This document shows, piece after piece, positions 13,622 to 24,406 of a DNA stretch of 64,000 nt. Each line of letters starts with the position of its first letter. The first letter of the stretch is position 1. The notes beneath the pieces were generated by a model, which did no database searches, was not told the origin of the DNA, and saw nothing but the letters and a program-made list of their open reading frames with translations. The stretch comes from Perkinsus marinus ATCC 50983. Its lineage: Eukaryota > Perkinsozoa > Perkinsida > Perkinsidae. A program made the translations under genes and the position numbers. The stretch lies in assembly GCF_000006405.1 (NCBI RefSeq), contig NW_003210828.1, forward strand, positions 5,688-69,687, read 5' to 3'.

Positions 13622-16020
13622 ATGGTTTTCGATGTGAGAAGTGATGCGGTTACGGGTGCATGTAAGTGTGGCTCTCCTCAATCACATGGTCGCTCCTACT
13701 TCTACATTTCTAAAGACCTTCTGGAGAGTGCACCAGAGCTCTTTGAATTCGTTGAAAGTAAGATGAGTTCCTCCGCTGTATCCTATTTAGTATACTCTAT
13801 CATATCACAGGCTCTGAGCGATGAGGCTTCGTTCGACGAAAAAGAGGCACATCGGAAGCAGTCAGCGAAAATTCTCAAAGAAATGTTTGCACCAAACTTT
13901 ACACGGTAAGGTTTTTGAATAGAGCCAATGTAGGGACTAATCCTTTCAGCGCTGTGCTGGAACTTGTGACATCTGACGAAGCTCGTGAACAGCTCGCTGC
14001 AACCTTAAAAAAGAAGGCTATCTGTTTCACGGATGAGTTCGAGACTGCGGCGGTGGAGTGCATGGCTGCGATGGTTCGAGGGTAATAGGACGGTACTTTT
14101 TATGAATTGAGCTGTAATTTGGGAAAATGAGTTGCTTCGTCGTCCGCTTCGAAGTTGAATAACTCGATTCATTTCTCTCATCACTCTTCCTTCGTTCGGT
14201 CCCTCCGGAGTCTACTGGTTAATGTCAGGCAAGCTCTGGATCCCTCTCGATTCCATAGCCACCCCGATATAGACCCCGACACCAGGCGGGCGGCATCGAC
14301 GATGATAGAGCTAGGGTTTGCTAAGATCATCGGTGGTAATACAATGGGTAAATCTCGGGAGGCATTTCGGCGCCAATGTACAGGTGGCTTCGAGCAAGGC
14401 AGATTATGGTTATGCAGTCCTGCCATGGGGAGGGTTGGGCAGTTGCTCTTGGGAGCTCGTCCGACTGGCGATAATGCTAAAACAGTGACGCTTTCAACTG
14501 GAGGAAGACGCGACTCCGAGCTGAGGGCCGGCGTTTTGCGTTTCCTGGATCTCCTTGTCAAGGATGGTAATCGGGATATCCTAGGCCACGATAACTATCG
14601 CACATCTGTATGTTCAGTATATTTAGATTGAGCTCGGCTATGTCTCACTCAGACATAGCCGAGCTCCAACCAGACATACAAACGGTGTGAGTACAGTCTC
14701 TGTTACTTTAGAAGTTGCTCGTGTTGTGCAGCCTTTACTACCATTTCCATCGAACCGTATCGCTCAGGCCACCTCTCCTCGGACTCCCATCGTAAAGAAT
14801 TGGTCCATGGCTGTCCGATGGTCAATAGCGTCTTGGTTGAGCGAGTTAATGGGACGATTGATTCCCTGGAGGAATGGCTTAGGTGAGTCTATGGCTGTTT
14901 CTCTTACCGCCCAGCACGCGTCCAATGTTGAACGAGTTTAACGATCAAACTCTCAATTGTTGTTTCGCAGAGCTCCCCCGAATACTCGGAATCCAACCGA
15001 CGTCAACATTTCTCTAACAGATGCTGCCAATAGTCCTATACTCAAGCTATATAAGGTAATATCAGCTGTGGCTTCGAAGGTGATATTGTCCTATTTCAGG
15101 ATATTCCAGACGCTTCATTGAAAGAGGATTTCATGACTGTGCTGGCTCTTACGATTCGCGAGGCATCGAACGTAAGTTGCAGATATCACGCGGGGTGGGC
15201 TTGCACCAGATTGTTCGAAGTTCGTATTACTCATGTTTGCGTGCATGCTCACTACGAGGGTCGAGAAACCCGAGCTACCTGAGAATTGGCAGCTGTAGAT
15301 ACCCGCCTGTAAGGAGTACGCAGATGAGGCTGATCGAGAGTTCTTTGTGTTGCATACCACTGGGAAGAGTGTTCTCTCGCGTTGGCTTGACAAACAGATT
15401 CAGAAGTAAGTCGATGTGACAGCATTCCTGCCGCATGTCGAATTCTCCCTGGATGCTTGCTGCACTCTTCGGTAGCCTGATTCGTGATTCCACGGCAGGC
15501 ATAATTCACGAGCATTGGAAGATTACAAGAAGTATCTCGCGTTGGGTCCTACGGAAGCAGATGCCGCTATTCAGGCTTTCACCTCAGTAATAACTTTACA
15601 GTGATTCCTCGTATAGAAGGGGCGCTGCGTGGTTTGCGTCGACGGTTGTGTATTTAGTTCGAGATATTATGTTCGTTTAGATACTACCTCTTGGAAGCAG
15701 CCAATTCACTCTACCATTTGGTGCTGATATCGATCGGGCCATCACCAATTTTCACTTTGCTAATATAAACTCTTCCAAGGCGGCTCGTCTCCCACGGTGA
15801 GTTGGCGAAGAAGGCATGGAATCATGGGAAAAGTATATTGATAGGGACGTCCTTTCTGCGGATACGGTTGGATCGATTCTCCGGCTCCTTGGCGTTGGAA
15901 TCTTCGAGGTGGATGTCCGGAATACCATGGCCAAATGCATTAGTCAACCACACAGCAGAGTGAGCACCTCCCAAGGATCACAGAGCAACCACTCAGGCTT
16001 CGAAATAGGTTGCGAACGTC
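13622..16020 (+). CDS. Hypothetical multi-exon helical protein
   Basis: A chain of in-phase exons follows the Cgr1 gene. MVFDVRSDAVTGA joins across a 52-base intron to YLLESAPELFEFVESKMSSS; next come AVLELVTSDEAREQLAATLK and QALDPSRFHSHPDIDPDTRR. After a hairpin-bearing intron come MVNSVLVERVNGTIDSLEEW, DIPDASLKEDFMTVLALTIR, EYADEADREFFVLHTTGKS and HNSRALEDYKKYLALGPTE, then VLSADTVGSILRLLGVGIFE. The product is mostly helical and soluble. No family was recognised. The end is unclear; a separate gene probably starts at 16033. Fusion with that gene cannot be excluded, because the frame stays open across 15816-16313. Confidence 0.5.
14630..14666. repeat. Perfect hairpin, 16-base arms, 5-base loop
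   Basis: Arms 14630-14645 and 14651-14666 are exact reverse complements around CACTC. The hairpin spans the 3' part of a proposed intron and its acceptor in the hypothetical gene, so folding could hide or expose the splice site (inference). Confidence 0.95.
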
Positions 16021-16032
16021 AAGAAAATACAG

Positions 16033-18613
16033 ATGGCGGATCCGGCGGTTTCACCTGGGGACGACGAAATTGTCATCATGAATATGGGTATGATAATTCT
16101 ATGCTAGAATTCCTGTTTTGCATGTCATTGAGCATTTTCAGGAGCTGCAGTAGGGCCCAGTCCCGATACAGCTTCGACACTAGCCGCTGGCGTTGCAGCA
16201 CGAGTTCAAGCGACCTTGACTGGTGCAACAGTGTCAAAAACGACGGTGAGTTGACGAATCCCGACGGTATCCGTCTAAGTACGGTCTTTTTTACATCAGG
16301 CCCAACCAGGTGATAATGCTTCATCGCTGAACAAGAACGATAGTTTGATGGCGCCGGGGCCGTCAGTTGTCGAAGACACTACTGGCGAGGCTGAAGATTT
16401 GGGTTAGTATTCCACAGTCGGCCTACGTCGTTAACTGTTGCTTACACTCAGTTGACCTGCTCCTCAAGGAGATTTTAGCACGGGTACCTGCGTCGGCTAG
16501 GAAATTCCGACCACGCCCAAAGAAAATCAGCAAAGGCGTTTACAAGTATTGGCTACTTTAGTAGTGCAATTAGTTTCACATCTTGACGATTAGGTTCGGC
16601 CTTCGAGATGTTTCGTTTCTAACACGGGATGGCTCCTTGTATGTATCACACATAGACGGTATAGCAGCCAAACCACAGGTGCCGAAAGCTGCCCTACTTT
16701 GACGTCTTTTGATCTATTAGTGTTTTTAGTACGGTGAGACTGAAGTATCTGCTACCACCTTCGTGGCCTCTGAGTATGGTGTGAAGGCACCTTCGGACTT
16801 GGACAACTTGACGAACCTTCTTCGGCCTTCCAGCTTTGGCCTTCAACGCCAACAGGTAGATTGTATATGAGGTTCATGGTTCAATACTATGATTCTATAG
16901 TTACTTCCTGGGCCCTCCAGCTCTATGTTGCCAGCCGGGGCTCCCTCATCGTCATCATCAAATACAGTTGGGGGAGGCAGTTCTGAGCATCTGGTTCGAC
17001 GGACCATCGATTGGAAATCCTTCGGGTTCCTGCATCGACTCATCAAACTTGGGATGGATGCTAACGATACACAGTGGCAAGCTCTGTGGGATCGGTTTTC
17101 AACCAACGAGGGGTTAGGATCAGCTGCGAATCCCCGGAAGCAAAAGCTTGAAACACTTCAGAAGTTCGTGGAGCAGAGCCTGGTGTATGCCGTGCGCAAG
17201 GACTGGGCGAAGGAGCTGTTGTATAAGAAGCCTGGTGATCCAGATCCCGTGATCGATTCTATGAACGATGAGAGCGAGATTGAGCCCACACCTTCACAGG
17301 GACCCGCTGTCGCTTTAAGAAGGAAGGATCGACACAAGAAGCACCGACGTCACCGCCACCGCTCACGCTCTCCATCTCATTCTCGGCGTAGGAGTAAATC
17401 GTTGAGTATTGCTAGTATTTCCCGCTCGGAGGGTCGTCTATCCATGAGCGGCGGGTCATCGCCCCGGCCCTTCCCTGGTTTCATACCTCCGACTGCTCCA
17501 GTTCCTCCCGGACATGGTGCCTTCTACAAGACTCGATTGTGTCCGCTCTTTCAATCTGGGTCTTGTCCTCGTGGGCAGGCTTGTAGCTACGCCCATGGTC
17601 CCCAGGAACTCCGCCCCGATGTAGCGGCCGGAGGTAGGCTTAGTGGAGGCTTGATGGGTGGTCTTCACACAGGCACTGTTATGCCAACTGCACGGGTGGG
17701 TGATAGTGTCACACTTAGCACTACTGGAGGTGGTGGGAGTATAATGGATGGAGGTGCCTCATCCATGCTGCCCATGGGAAGTGCTCCGCCCAATAATCCC
17801 TACTATAAGACGCGGATGTGTCAGGCGTTTCAGCAAGGGCTATGTCAGAAGGGTGCCTACTGCAACTATGCCCATGGTGCTGATGAGATGGCATATTATG
17901 GAGGCGGTGTATCTGGGGTGCTTGCTGGCGCGGGTGGAGATCTGCCTAGAGGTGCTGTCAGTGCAAATGATATAAGACTGGCCGAGAAGCGGCGGTTTGA
18001 AAAAAAACGTCACCATCATAGTAGGTCTCGGTCCTCTTCTTCAGACGCTTCATCGCGGAGCGATTACAGTAGCGACAGTAATAGCAGTAGTTCAGGGGAC
18101 GAAACTAATCGTCGTATCCGAGAACTGCAACAGCGGCTTGGACTTGGCCATAATGGAGTTAATAAGCTACCGGGCAGCAATGGTCCAATGGGACCACCGG
18201 TTGCAGCGGGGATGGGCATGATGGGCCAGCAAGTTTCTATTCAAGCTCCCGCTCCAAGGAGGTATAGAACTGAATTATGCAAGCACTTTATGGAGGGTAA
18301 ATGTGGCTATGGGGAGCATTGCTCTTACGCTCATTCCATGGAAGAAATACGTCAACACGTAGCTGGTAACCTCCCTGCATCTAGCCCAATCCAGACCTCG
18401 ATTCAACAATCAAACTTCACGACGGGGCAACCACTCCCTCAGCCTCAGTTCAATACAGCATCATCAGTGTCTCTCCTGGAGAGTGCACGAAGTGATCAAT
18501 CAACTAAGCGGAGCCAGTTGGGACACGGTCACCACCACCACCAGAAGGATAAGAAGCTTCGTACAAGTTCTGGTGCACCTGCTGCGGTGAAGATCTGTCT
18601 CGATGATCTCTAA
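16033..18613 (+). CDS. Triple CCCH zinc-finger RNA-binding protein
   Basis: Short 5' exons lead from MADPAVSPGDDEIVIMN (ATG 16033) through AAVGPSPDTASTLAAGV, VDLLLKEILARVPASARKF and FGLRDVSFLTRDGSLYV to a long exon that runs to the stop at 18611-18613. One junction (near 16555) seems to need a GC-AG intron. The long exon has a helical region (TIDWKSFGFLHRLIKLGMD), an Arg/Ser/His-rich tract and three zinc fingers spaced C-x7-C-x5-C-x3-H: LCPLFQSGSCPRGQACSYAH, MCQAFQQGLCQKGAYCNYAH and LCKHFMEGKCGYGEHCSYAH. Such proteins bind AU-rich or other single-stranded RNA and control mRNA stability or processing. The fingers are firm; the start is less certain. Confidence 0.82.
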
Positions 18614-19244
18614 GGTCCTTACGAGTCGACTCTAATGTAGCAGCCTGGCAACGGTATTCAGTTCCTAAATATCATTATCGTGGCATCTTAGGTGATATGC
18701 TACCGAAAAGTATTTCTTGTGTCTTCCAAGACCTCATCAGTCGTTAAGGTTATATCATTGATCCACGTCTTTTGGTGACAGTTACGTTCTGATGGATAGA
18801 GCTGATTGTACAATGTCTTTTCTCTGATTGTCCCTGTCTCTGTGTTCTCAGTTGGTGATTAAAAGTATGGGACAGCGCTCCTGGAGAAACATCGGTTACA
18901 CTACAAGTTGCTAACGATACGGAACGACCAGTCGGTAGTAAGCAGTTGCTGGCCGAAACTGAGTCACTTCCGATTATCGCACATTTCCCTTCCAATCCGG
19001 AATCTGATTCGTAAGGTCTCGATGCCAATCTTCGTCCTGTCGATAGGCTTGGATTTTCGACAAAATTTTATGATTCCAGTTCGAACTCTAATCGGACTCC
19101 TAATTCGACCGATGTTACTTGTTCGGCCACTCGGCCGCCAAACAAACTTCCCATGCGCTTCGCGCTCGACTGCCGATTAAAAGGACGGTAAAACTCGATA
19201 TTCGTCACAACATCAACCTCAAATTCCACATTCATGGTAGGTGT
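18614..19244. other. Converging 3' regions, no further gene seen
   Basis: This lies between the stop of the CCCH gene (plus) and the stop of the small secreted-protein gene (minus). Open frames here show no splice chain or domain. Confidence 0.5.
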
Positions 19245-19781
19245 TCACGTATGGACGGTGAGCAAGGAGTCGAGGTGGCGCTGAATGTCAGTGAGCTGAG
19301 AGGTCGTATCCTGGAGCAACTGCAGCGGGACCCACAATATATCACCCGGTCAGATACTTTGCATACCTTCTGCTGGTTGTTTGCAACCGTATCGAGTCCT
19401 TGAAGAGTTTGTTCCAGGCCGATGCCTAAATGCAAGTGGCTATTTCGCGGGAGGATTGCATGCGGAAGAATTCCCACAAGATGCATTTGTCAACAACTCA
19501 CCACTGCCATCCTTCTCCTCTAAGAGGGAAGCTGGAATATCGAGGGATTCCTGTGAAATCGCCGGGACACTTTCAGTATTGGAAAGATCGCGTATTCCAT
19601 GTTCAATCTTGGCCAGAATAGCGTTCATTTCAGGATCAGCAACCGGATCGAAGGAAGCCTAACTTTTGTTTGTCAAGTGTACCCTGAACACGGCCTAGCG
19701 ACACCATCTTACCCTTTTCGCAGTCTCCGTAGCATGAGACAATATTAGAAGCAATGCAGTCAGTGTGAATTTGGCAAACAT
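19245..19781 (-). CDS. Small secreted protein, about 106 residues
   Basis: Four exons chain cleanly. Exon 1 is a signal peptide, MFAKFTLTALLLILSHATET (ATG 19781). After GTAAGA...TTAG comes ASFDPVADPEMNAILAKIEH and on to EEKDGSG. After GTGAGT...TTTAG comes IGLEQTLQGLDTVANNQQK. After GTATGC...TTCAG the last exon is RHLDSLLTVHT with TGA at 19245. An in-frame Met upstream (about 19826) is an alternative start. The mature part is Asp/Glu-rich and largely helical, has no cysteine in this splice form, and matches no family I know. Secretion is inferred from the signal peptide. Confidence 0.55.
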
Positions 19782-20618
19782 TGTAGGGAAAGTTGTAAAT
19801 AATAGCTGGACGCATATTCTCATTTCGACCACGCGTCGAAGCCTAAGAATGCACAGCGGCGAGCGATATCGGAATGGAAATAACCGGGCGAGCGCCGAAC
19901 TCTGGCGCTCTGCTATCTGGTCCAGATGAGCGGAACTCGGGGTCATGGTACGGGCCGCTATCCCCGTACAGATTACGGTACGGTTGTGCGGTTGTAACTG
20001 CTACCATGGCACTAGAAATTGGCTGTTGCCTCAACTCAATGTCACTTCATCATTGAGACACCCTATGTGCCAATCGTAGTTCAATTCCTCCCGATGTCCA
20101 GTAACAATGCCCAGTTGTGCAGTGCTTTGAGTACTTTCCATAGGAAGGCCCACGACGATTCACACCTGGGTCTGGTAGTTCGGTGCTGTTAGATTTTTGG
20201 GGATGGCGTCTTTTATATCATCGTTGCAGGTGTGAGTCATAGCTGTAACCTCTCTAAACCATATCCCTTCCCGTGCAAGTTTGACAAGACTTGAGCTGGC
20301 AAGAATGACAGTGTTACAAGCAAGTTCCACTGTGAGAACTCAAGTATGTCACAGTTCCATTATATGACACAGACCAATCTCGCTGTAGCTTATCCTTAGC
20401 ATCGTGCATGATACGACCGCCATACTAGTGAAAAATTCCATCTAGGAATAATCGATGCTAATAATCTTCCCGCTAAGTTGCCTCCAGGCCATTGGAATGC
20501 ATGTTGCTTCAATGATTTTTTGTACTTTTCTACCAATAAATATCCTGTTGTGTGTTAGTATCGCTGGAGTGAGTGATGAGAGACAGACAATCAGCTTTTG
20601 GTGTCGTAACGTTTAGCT
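19782..20618. other. Intergenic, with a cluster of three short hairpins
   Basis: No gene is seen. Three hairpins sit within 80 bases: 19890-19910 (7-base arms GAGCGCC), 19915-19927 (6-base arms around a single T) and 19948-19969 (7-base arms GTACGGG). They lie just upstream of the secreted-protein gene, which reads leftward. Confidence 0.6.
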
Positions 20619-20941
20619 ATGTGGCGTCAAGCTGCTAAGGTGTCTTATAACCAGTAAGCAACGATGATGGTGTAATCTCGGCTTCACTATCTCACTTGCG
20701 AGATATACGAATGAGATGGCAGTACTGCTACGTAAATGCCTCAAAGAACCATTCAGAAGTCAGGCTATGAAGAGCACCGGAGTAATCCTATGGTGTCATC
20801 TTGGCCTCCGTTACATCGTTCCCTGCTCGGTCGTTCACTGTATTTCATTCTTGCTAGGTTCAATTCCGAGAGAAATGGTTTGCGAATGGAACCGAGGTGT
20901 CGCGGAATGAAATTAAAGACTTCGACGGAGCTTTCAAGTAG
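20619..20941 (+). CDS. Possible very small protein (about 56 residues)
   Basis: Three short exons can be joined in phase. MWRQAAK (ATG 20619) joins by GTGTCT...TGAG to MAVLLRKCLKEPFRSQAMKS; then GTAATC...GCTAG leads to VQFREKWFANGTEVSRNEIK, ending at TAG 20939-20941. The basic N-terminus followed by a compact charged part resembles small mitochondrial complex subunits, but no family is recognised. Confidence 0.4.
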
Positions 20942-21221
20942 TATCCGTTATCAAGAGTGTCTTTAAGATCTCTCCCAGGTTTGCGAATCCTAGTTCACTC
21001 GCCAAGTGAGGCCAGACTCGTGGTAGTATTATCGACTAGAGAACAAGGATTACGAGATTCTTGGAAAACCACGCTCCCCAGTTAGTTTCTGCAGTTCGGT
21101 ATCTTGTTGTGCTGTACAATATATGGCCGATCACTTGACCTGATTCAGGCTGCTGATATGAGGTTATCATATTACTAGCCTCTGTCATCTTTGTCCAACC
21201 TCTGATAGTTTCTGAATTGTG

Positions 21222-22525
21222 ATGCAATGGCTTCTTCGGAAGCTAAAGGTCAACAGCAACCGTGGTAGGACTGCTATCCTCGGAGTCTTTTGGAGTGCTG
21301 GTGCATGGGGTGGCATATATTATGCTTATCATAAGTACCAAGGTAGTACACAACCGTTGAAGTGCCCAAACGGCGAGCGATATTGTAACTCCGCTGCAGT
21401 GCTTATCTTGCGCAGATAGCAAAACAAAAGTTGCTTTCCTTGCTCCTAAGTTCGGCGTGCCACCTGAGGAGCATCGTCTGGCTGCGTTTCGGTAGTGCAG
21501 CTGTGTAGCTTCATCCCCTTGAGAGTTTGTTGACTTAGATGGGTTCAGCATCAAGGTATCGATCGTGGTGAAATGGGCACCACTGAGACCAGAGCCGACA
21601 TCGAAGATGTGCGGAGTAGGTCGTTCAACCAGCTGTCGAGAACTCCAATCTTCGATTCATCATTAGGGAAAATATTGCGGTTCGCTAGAGGTCATGTTCT
21701 AGAGTGTGGGATAGGGACTGGTCGGCACAACTTGAGGCAGTACATTATTAATCCTCGACTGAAGAGCCTCACGGGTATCGATCTGGTGAGAGTGTATGGG
21801 TTTGGTAAGTATGAAACCATATCGTACATGTAGGTCGACGAGGCTCTTGAGAAAGCTGTGGAGCATCTTGATGCAGCGACTTCTGGTGTAGTAGATATGG
21901 AGAACAATGTCCTCGATGTTAAACCGAAGCATGTATCACTGGTAATTCGTGGTGGAGTATCCCGTCAAGATTATTCGGTACACGACCGGGGCCCACCGAG
22001 TACTCTGGTTGGTAGATACATGGTGACTTCCACAAGCTCCCGTTCCCTGATAATACCTTTGATACAGTCGTGAGTAGCTTCGCACTATGTTCGGCGGAAG
22101 ACCCCAAGCGTGCATTATTAGAAATGGCGCGAGTATTAACGATATCCTTCGATATCATTTAGATGGTTCGCGAGTTAGGTTTCCCGGAATCGAGTGCTCC
22201 TACTGGAGCATGGTCTTTCTTGCTGGCGGATCATGCGTTGGCTGGGTTACCTTACAGGAGCGTATCCTGACCCGGAACATCCTTGGACTCACGGTACTAA
22301 TGCCGGATACACTCGCCGCAACGTTATACCATCCCTCTTGGGCTTTCAGGGTGTTATCAAGATAGAGATATCCTCAAGCTGTGCCGTGACTGTGATCTTA
22401 CGATTATTCGAAGGACAAGCTATCAGTACGGTCATGTTTATGAGATTCTTGCTAAGCATAGCAAGAAGGTGATATTCTATTCATCCTCATTTGTATCTAG
22501 TTCTCTGCAGCATGATGGTCTGTGA
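21222..22525 (+). CDS. SAM-dependent methyltransferase, OMS1/METTL7-like, membrane-anchored
   Basis: Exons chain in phase from MQWLLRKLKVNSNRG (ATG 21222). A hydrophobic stretch near residue 20 (ILGVFWSAGAWGGIYYAY) is a likely membrane anchor. Then come KVAFLAPKFGVPPEEHRLAA and WVQHQGIDRGEM. SAM motif I is HVLECGIGTGRH. LPFPDNTFDTVVSSFALCS is the motif IV region, followed by RVLLLEHGLS. The end is CYQDRDILKLCRDCDLTIIR. Order and motifs match class I methyltransferases of the METTL7/OMS1 group, which sit in ER, lipid-droplet or mitochondrial inner membranes. The substrate cannot be told. The exact last codon (22515 or 22525) depends on one small optional intron. Confidence 0.78.
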
Positions 22526-22604
22526 TGAGGGGCTGTGATTCTGAACAGCTTGTGAATGCGGTCGATCTCTCTATTAACTTCTCCGGTTGTGATCCGTCCA
22601 GTTG

Positions 22605-23095
22605 ATGGCGCGCACTAACGCCAGCATGCCGCGGAACGCTTCGATAAGCAATGAAGTGTCTGTTGTTAGGCACGCGAACGGGCAATTAGTGAGCATTCCG
22701 AAACTGTTGCCGGTCGACGCTTTGATGAGCGAGGCTTGGCGGAAGCCACTCTGTTTTACTCCAACTCGGCGCATGGGGGCTCGTTGCAGGAGTGGACGGA
22801 TTGGATTCGGAGGAATAGATGGAAGGAAGAATGATTGCATGCTACCAGCGTATCTTCAACTGTTTCCAAGTGTGTAATGTTTCCTCTGATGTATCCACTT
22901 GAGTTGCAAAGTCTTTCCAACTTGGATTGGAAGTTCCAAGCTGTGTGCTCTGATTCAGAGCACGATTTTGAGCAGAGAACCGTTCAGTCTGACGGTTATC
23001 TCGTTCGCGTTGTCGGTAAAACGCTCGCCCATAAGAGGTATTGTTTGGTTGAAACTATGTCGCCTTCTTCTCCGAATGGATCAGCCTTGTTTTAA
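22605..23095 (+). CDS. COMM-domain-like protein
   Basis: MARTNASMPRNASISNEVSV (ATG 22605) joins over a GTGAGC...GATGAG intron to RGLAEATLFYSNSAHGGSLQ. A 57-base intron (GTGGAC...ACCAG) that removes an in-frame TGA then leads to DVSSTVSKCVMFPLMYPLEL and on to LQSLSNLDWKFQAVCSDSEH, with a stop at 23093-23095. The helical N-terminus followed by a strand with LDW+F resembles COMMD proteins (commander complex, endosomal recycling). The resemblance is by eye and the final strand motif is short, so the family is tentative. Only 10 bases separate its stop from the Pin1 start. Confidence 0.5.
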
Positions 23096-23105
23096 GTATT
23101 CGCAA

Positions 23106-23679
23106 ATGACTGACAAGGTGCGTGTCTCTCATATTTTATGTAAGCATACCGGTTCGAGGAATCCTGTTTCGAGGCGTACATGTCATGAGATAAGTATTTC
23201 CCACGACGAAGCATTGAAGGAAATTAAAGGTCGGTCTGGATACATGACGGTGTAGTTTCTTGACTGAATTGTTCCATCGGTCTTCAGATATGATTGAGAA
23301 GCTCAAGGCAGATAAAAGGATTTTCTCTGAGATGGCTAAAGCAAGGAGCGATTGCGGTTCGTACAAGAACGGTGGAGATCTCGGATTTTTCGATAGGTAG
23401 TCCACGCCGACAACTCAGAATTGCTGCCAATTATGACTTGCTTACTTCAGGGGTGAAATGCAGCGGCCCTTCGAGGATGTTGCGTTCAGTCTGAAGATTG
23501 GCGAGCTGAGTGGGCCTGTGGAAACAGATTCTGGGGTGAGTTTTATATAAGTTGCGCATATATAGCTGGCAAATGAAAAGAGGGAGGGACTGGGTTTTCA
23601 CAAGATGTTAATGTGGCGCTTTCAAAATGGGAAAATTGTTTCCTCTCCGTAGGTTCACGTGCTCCTCCGCACCGGTTAG
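23106..23679 (+). CDS. PIN1: Pin1-type parvulin peptidyl-prolyl isomerase (single domain)
   Basis: Four exons are proposed: 23106-23229, 23288-23396, 23451-23535 and 23653-23679. They give [80 protein letters not shown] and VHVLLRTG. Residues matching the Pin1 active site are visible: the first His (SHILCKH), the Cys in SDCGS, Met and Phe in [12 protein letters not shown], and the final His in VHVLLRTG. The phosphate-binding loop keeps Lys and one Arg, but the second Arg is Asn. There is no WW domain, as in plant and some protist Pin1 forms. It isomerises pSer/pThr-Pro bonds. Length (about 115 residues) fits the family. Confidence 0.95.
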
Positions 23680-24406
23680 TAGTTCCAATGTCCGTGGATT
23701 TCGCGTGAGTTTTTTGCTGTAGTTTGTGGTAGCTAACTTTTTCATCGTGGAAGCGCGCGTAGTGTTTTGAACGTAGGGTTATCGAGATACACAGCGAACT
23801 GGTAACATAAAGTGGAGTGCTACGAGTGACGTGCTGAACATCATGAGCAGAAAAAGTCCATTTTCACTCATACATACTAATGAAAATCCAGTTATGGTGA
23901 TATAATACCATTGGTATTCACCTTGTCTCCTAGCTGCTGTGCATCACCTTACAACGAAGGATCCATTCAACATCAAAAATATCACTTCATTGCCACCAAT
24001 GAAAATCCTTCACCGTGTATCATTGTCCAGTTGCCCCGACCATTGACTCAACTTTCTTTACTTTCATTCGACTCAATGGCATTGAGTCGAATGAAAGTAA
24101 AGAAAGTGTCCCCCCGTCGCGTCAAATCTATTGAGCACACCGTTACCAGCTTCAGCAGCACTAAGCGTAACCATACGACTGATAACATCCGTACAACGCT
24201 ATTGGCGGGTCTAAAGTTAGAAATAGAGGATACGGTGGAAATGTGCTGTCTGATAAATATCTCATCATGAGAGTATCGTAAGTACCCTCCCGTACAACTG
24301 ACACGATTTGTTTCTCTCTGCACACCGGAAGAGCTATTGGCACGTGTGAGATGAATATTTGCGAGAAGACACCATTTTCAAACGCAACATGAAATCTTAG
24401 CATCAA
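23680..24406. other. Intergenic, contains a long perfect palindrome
   Basis: This lies between the Pin1 stop and the end of the RAP gene. Two antiparallel open frames around 23911-24323 owe part of their length to the palindrome and show no domain. Confidence 0.5.
24051..24107. repeat. Perfect palindrome, 28-base arms, one-base centre
   Basis: Arms 24051-24078 and 24080-24107 are exact reverse complements around the single G at 24079. The left arm begins ACTTTCTTTACTTTC and the centre reads CTCAATGGCATTGAG. Confidence 0.97.
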
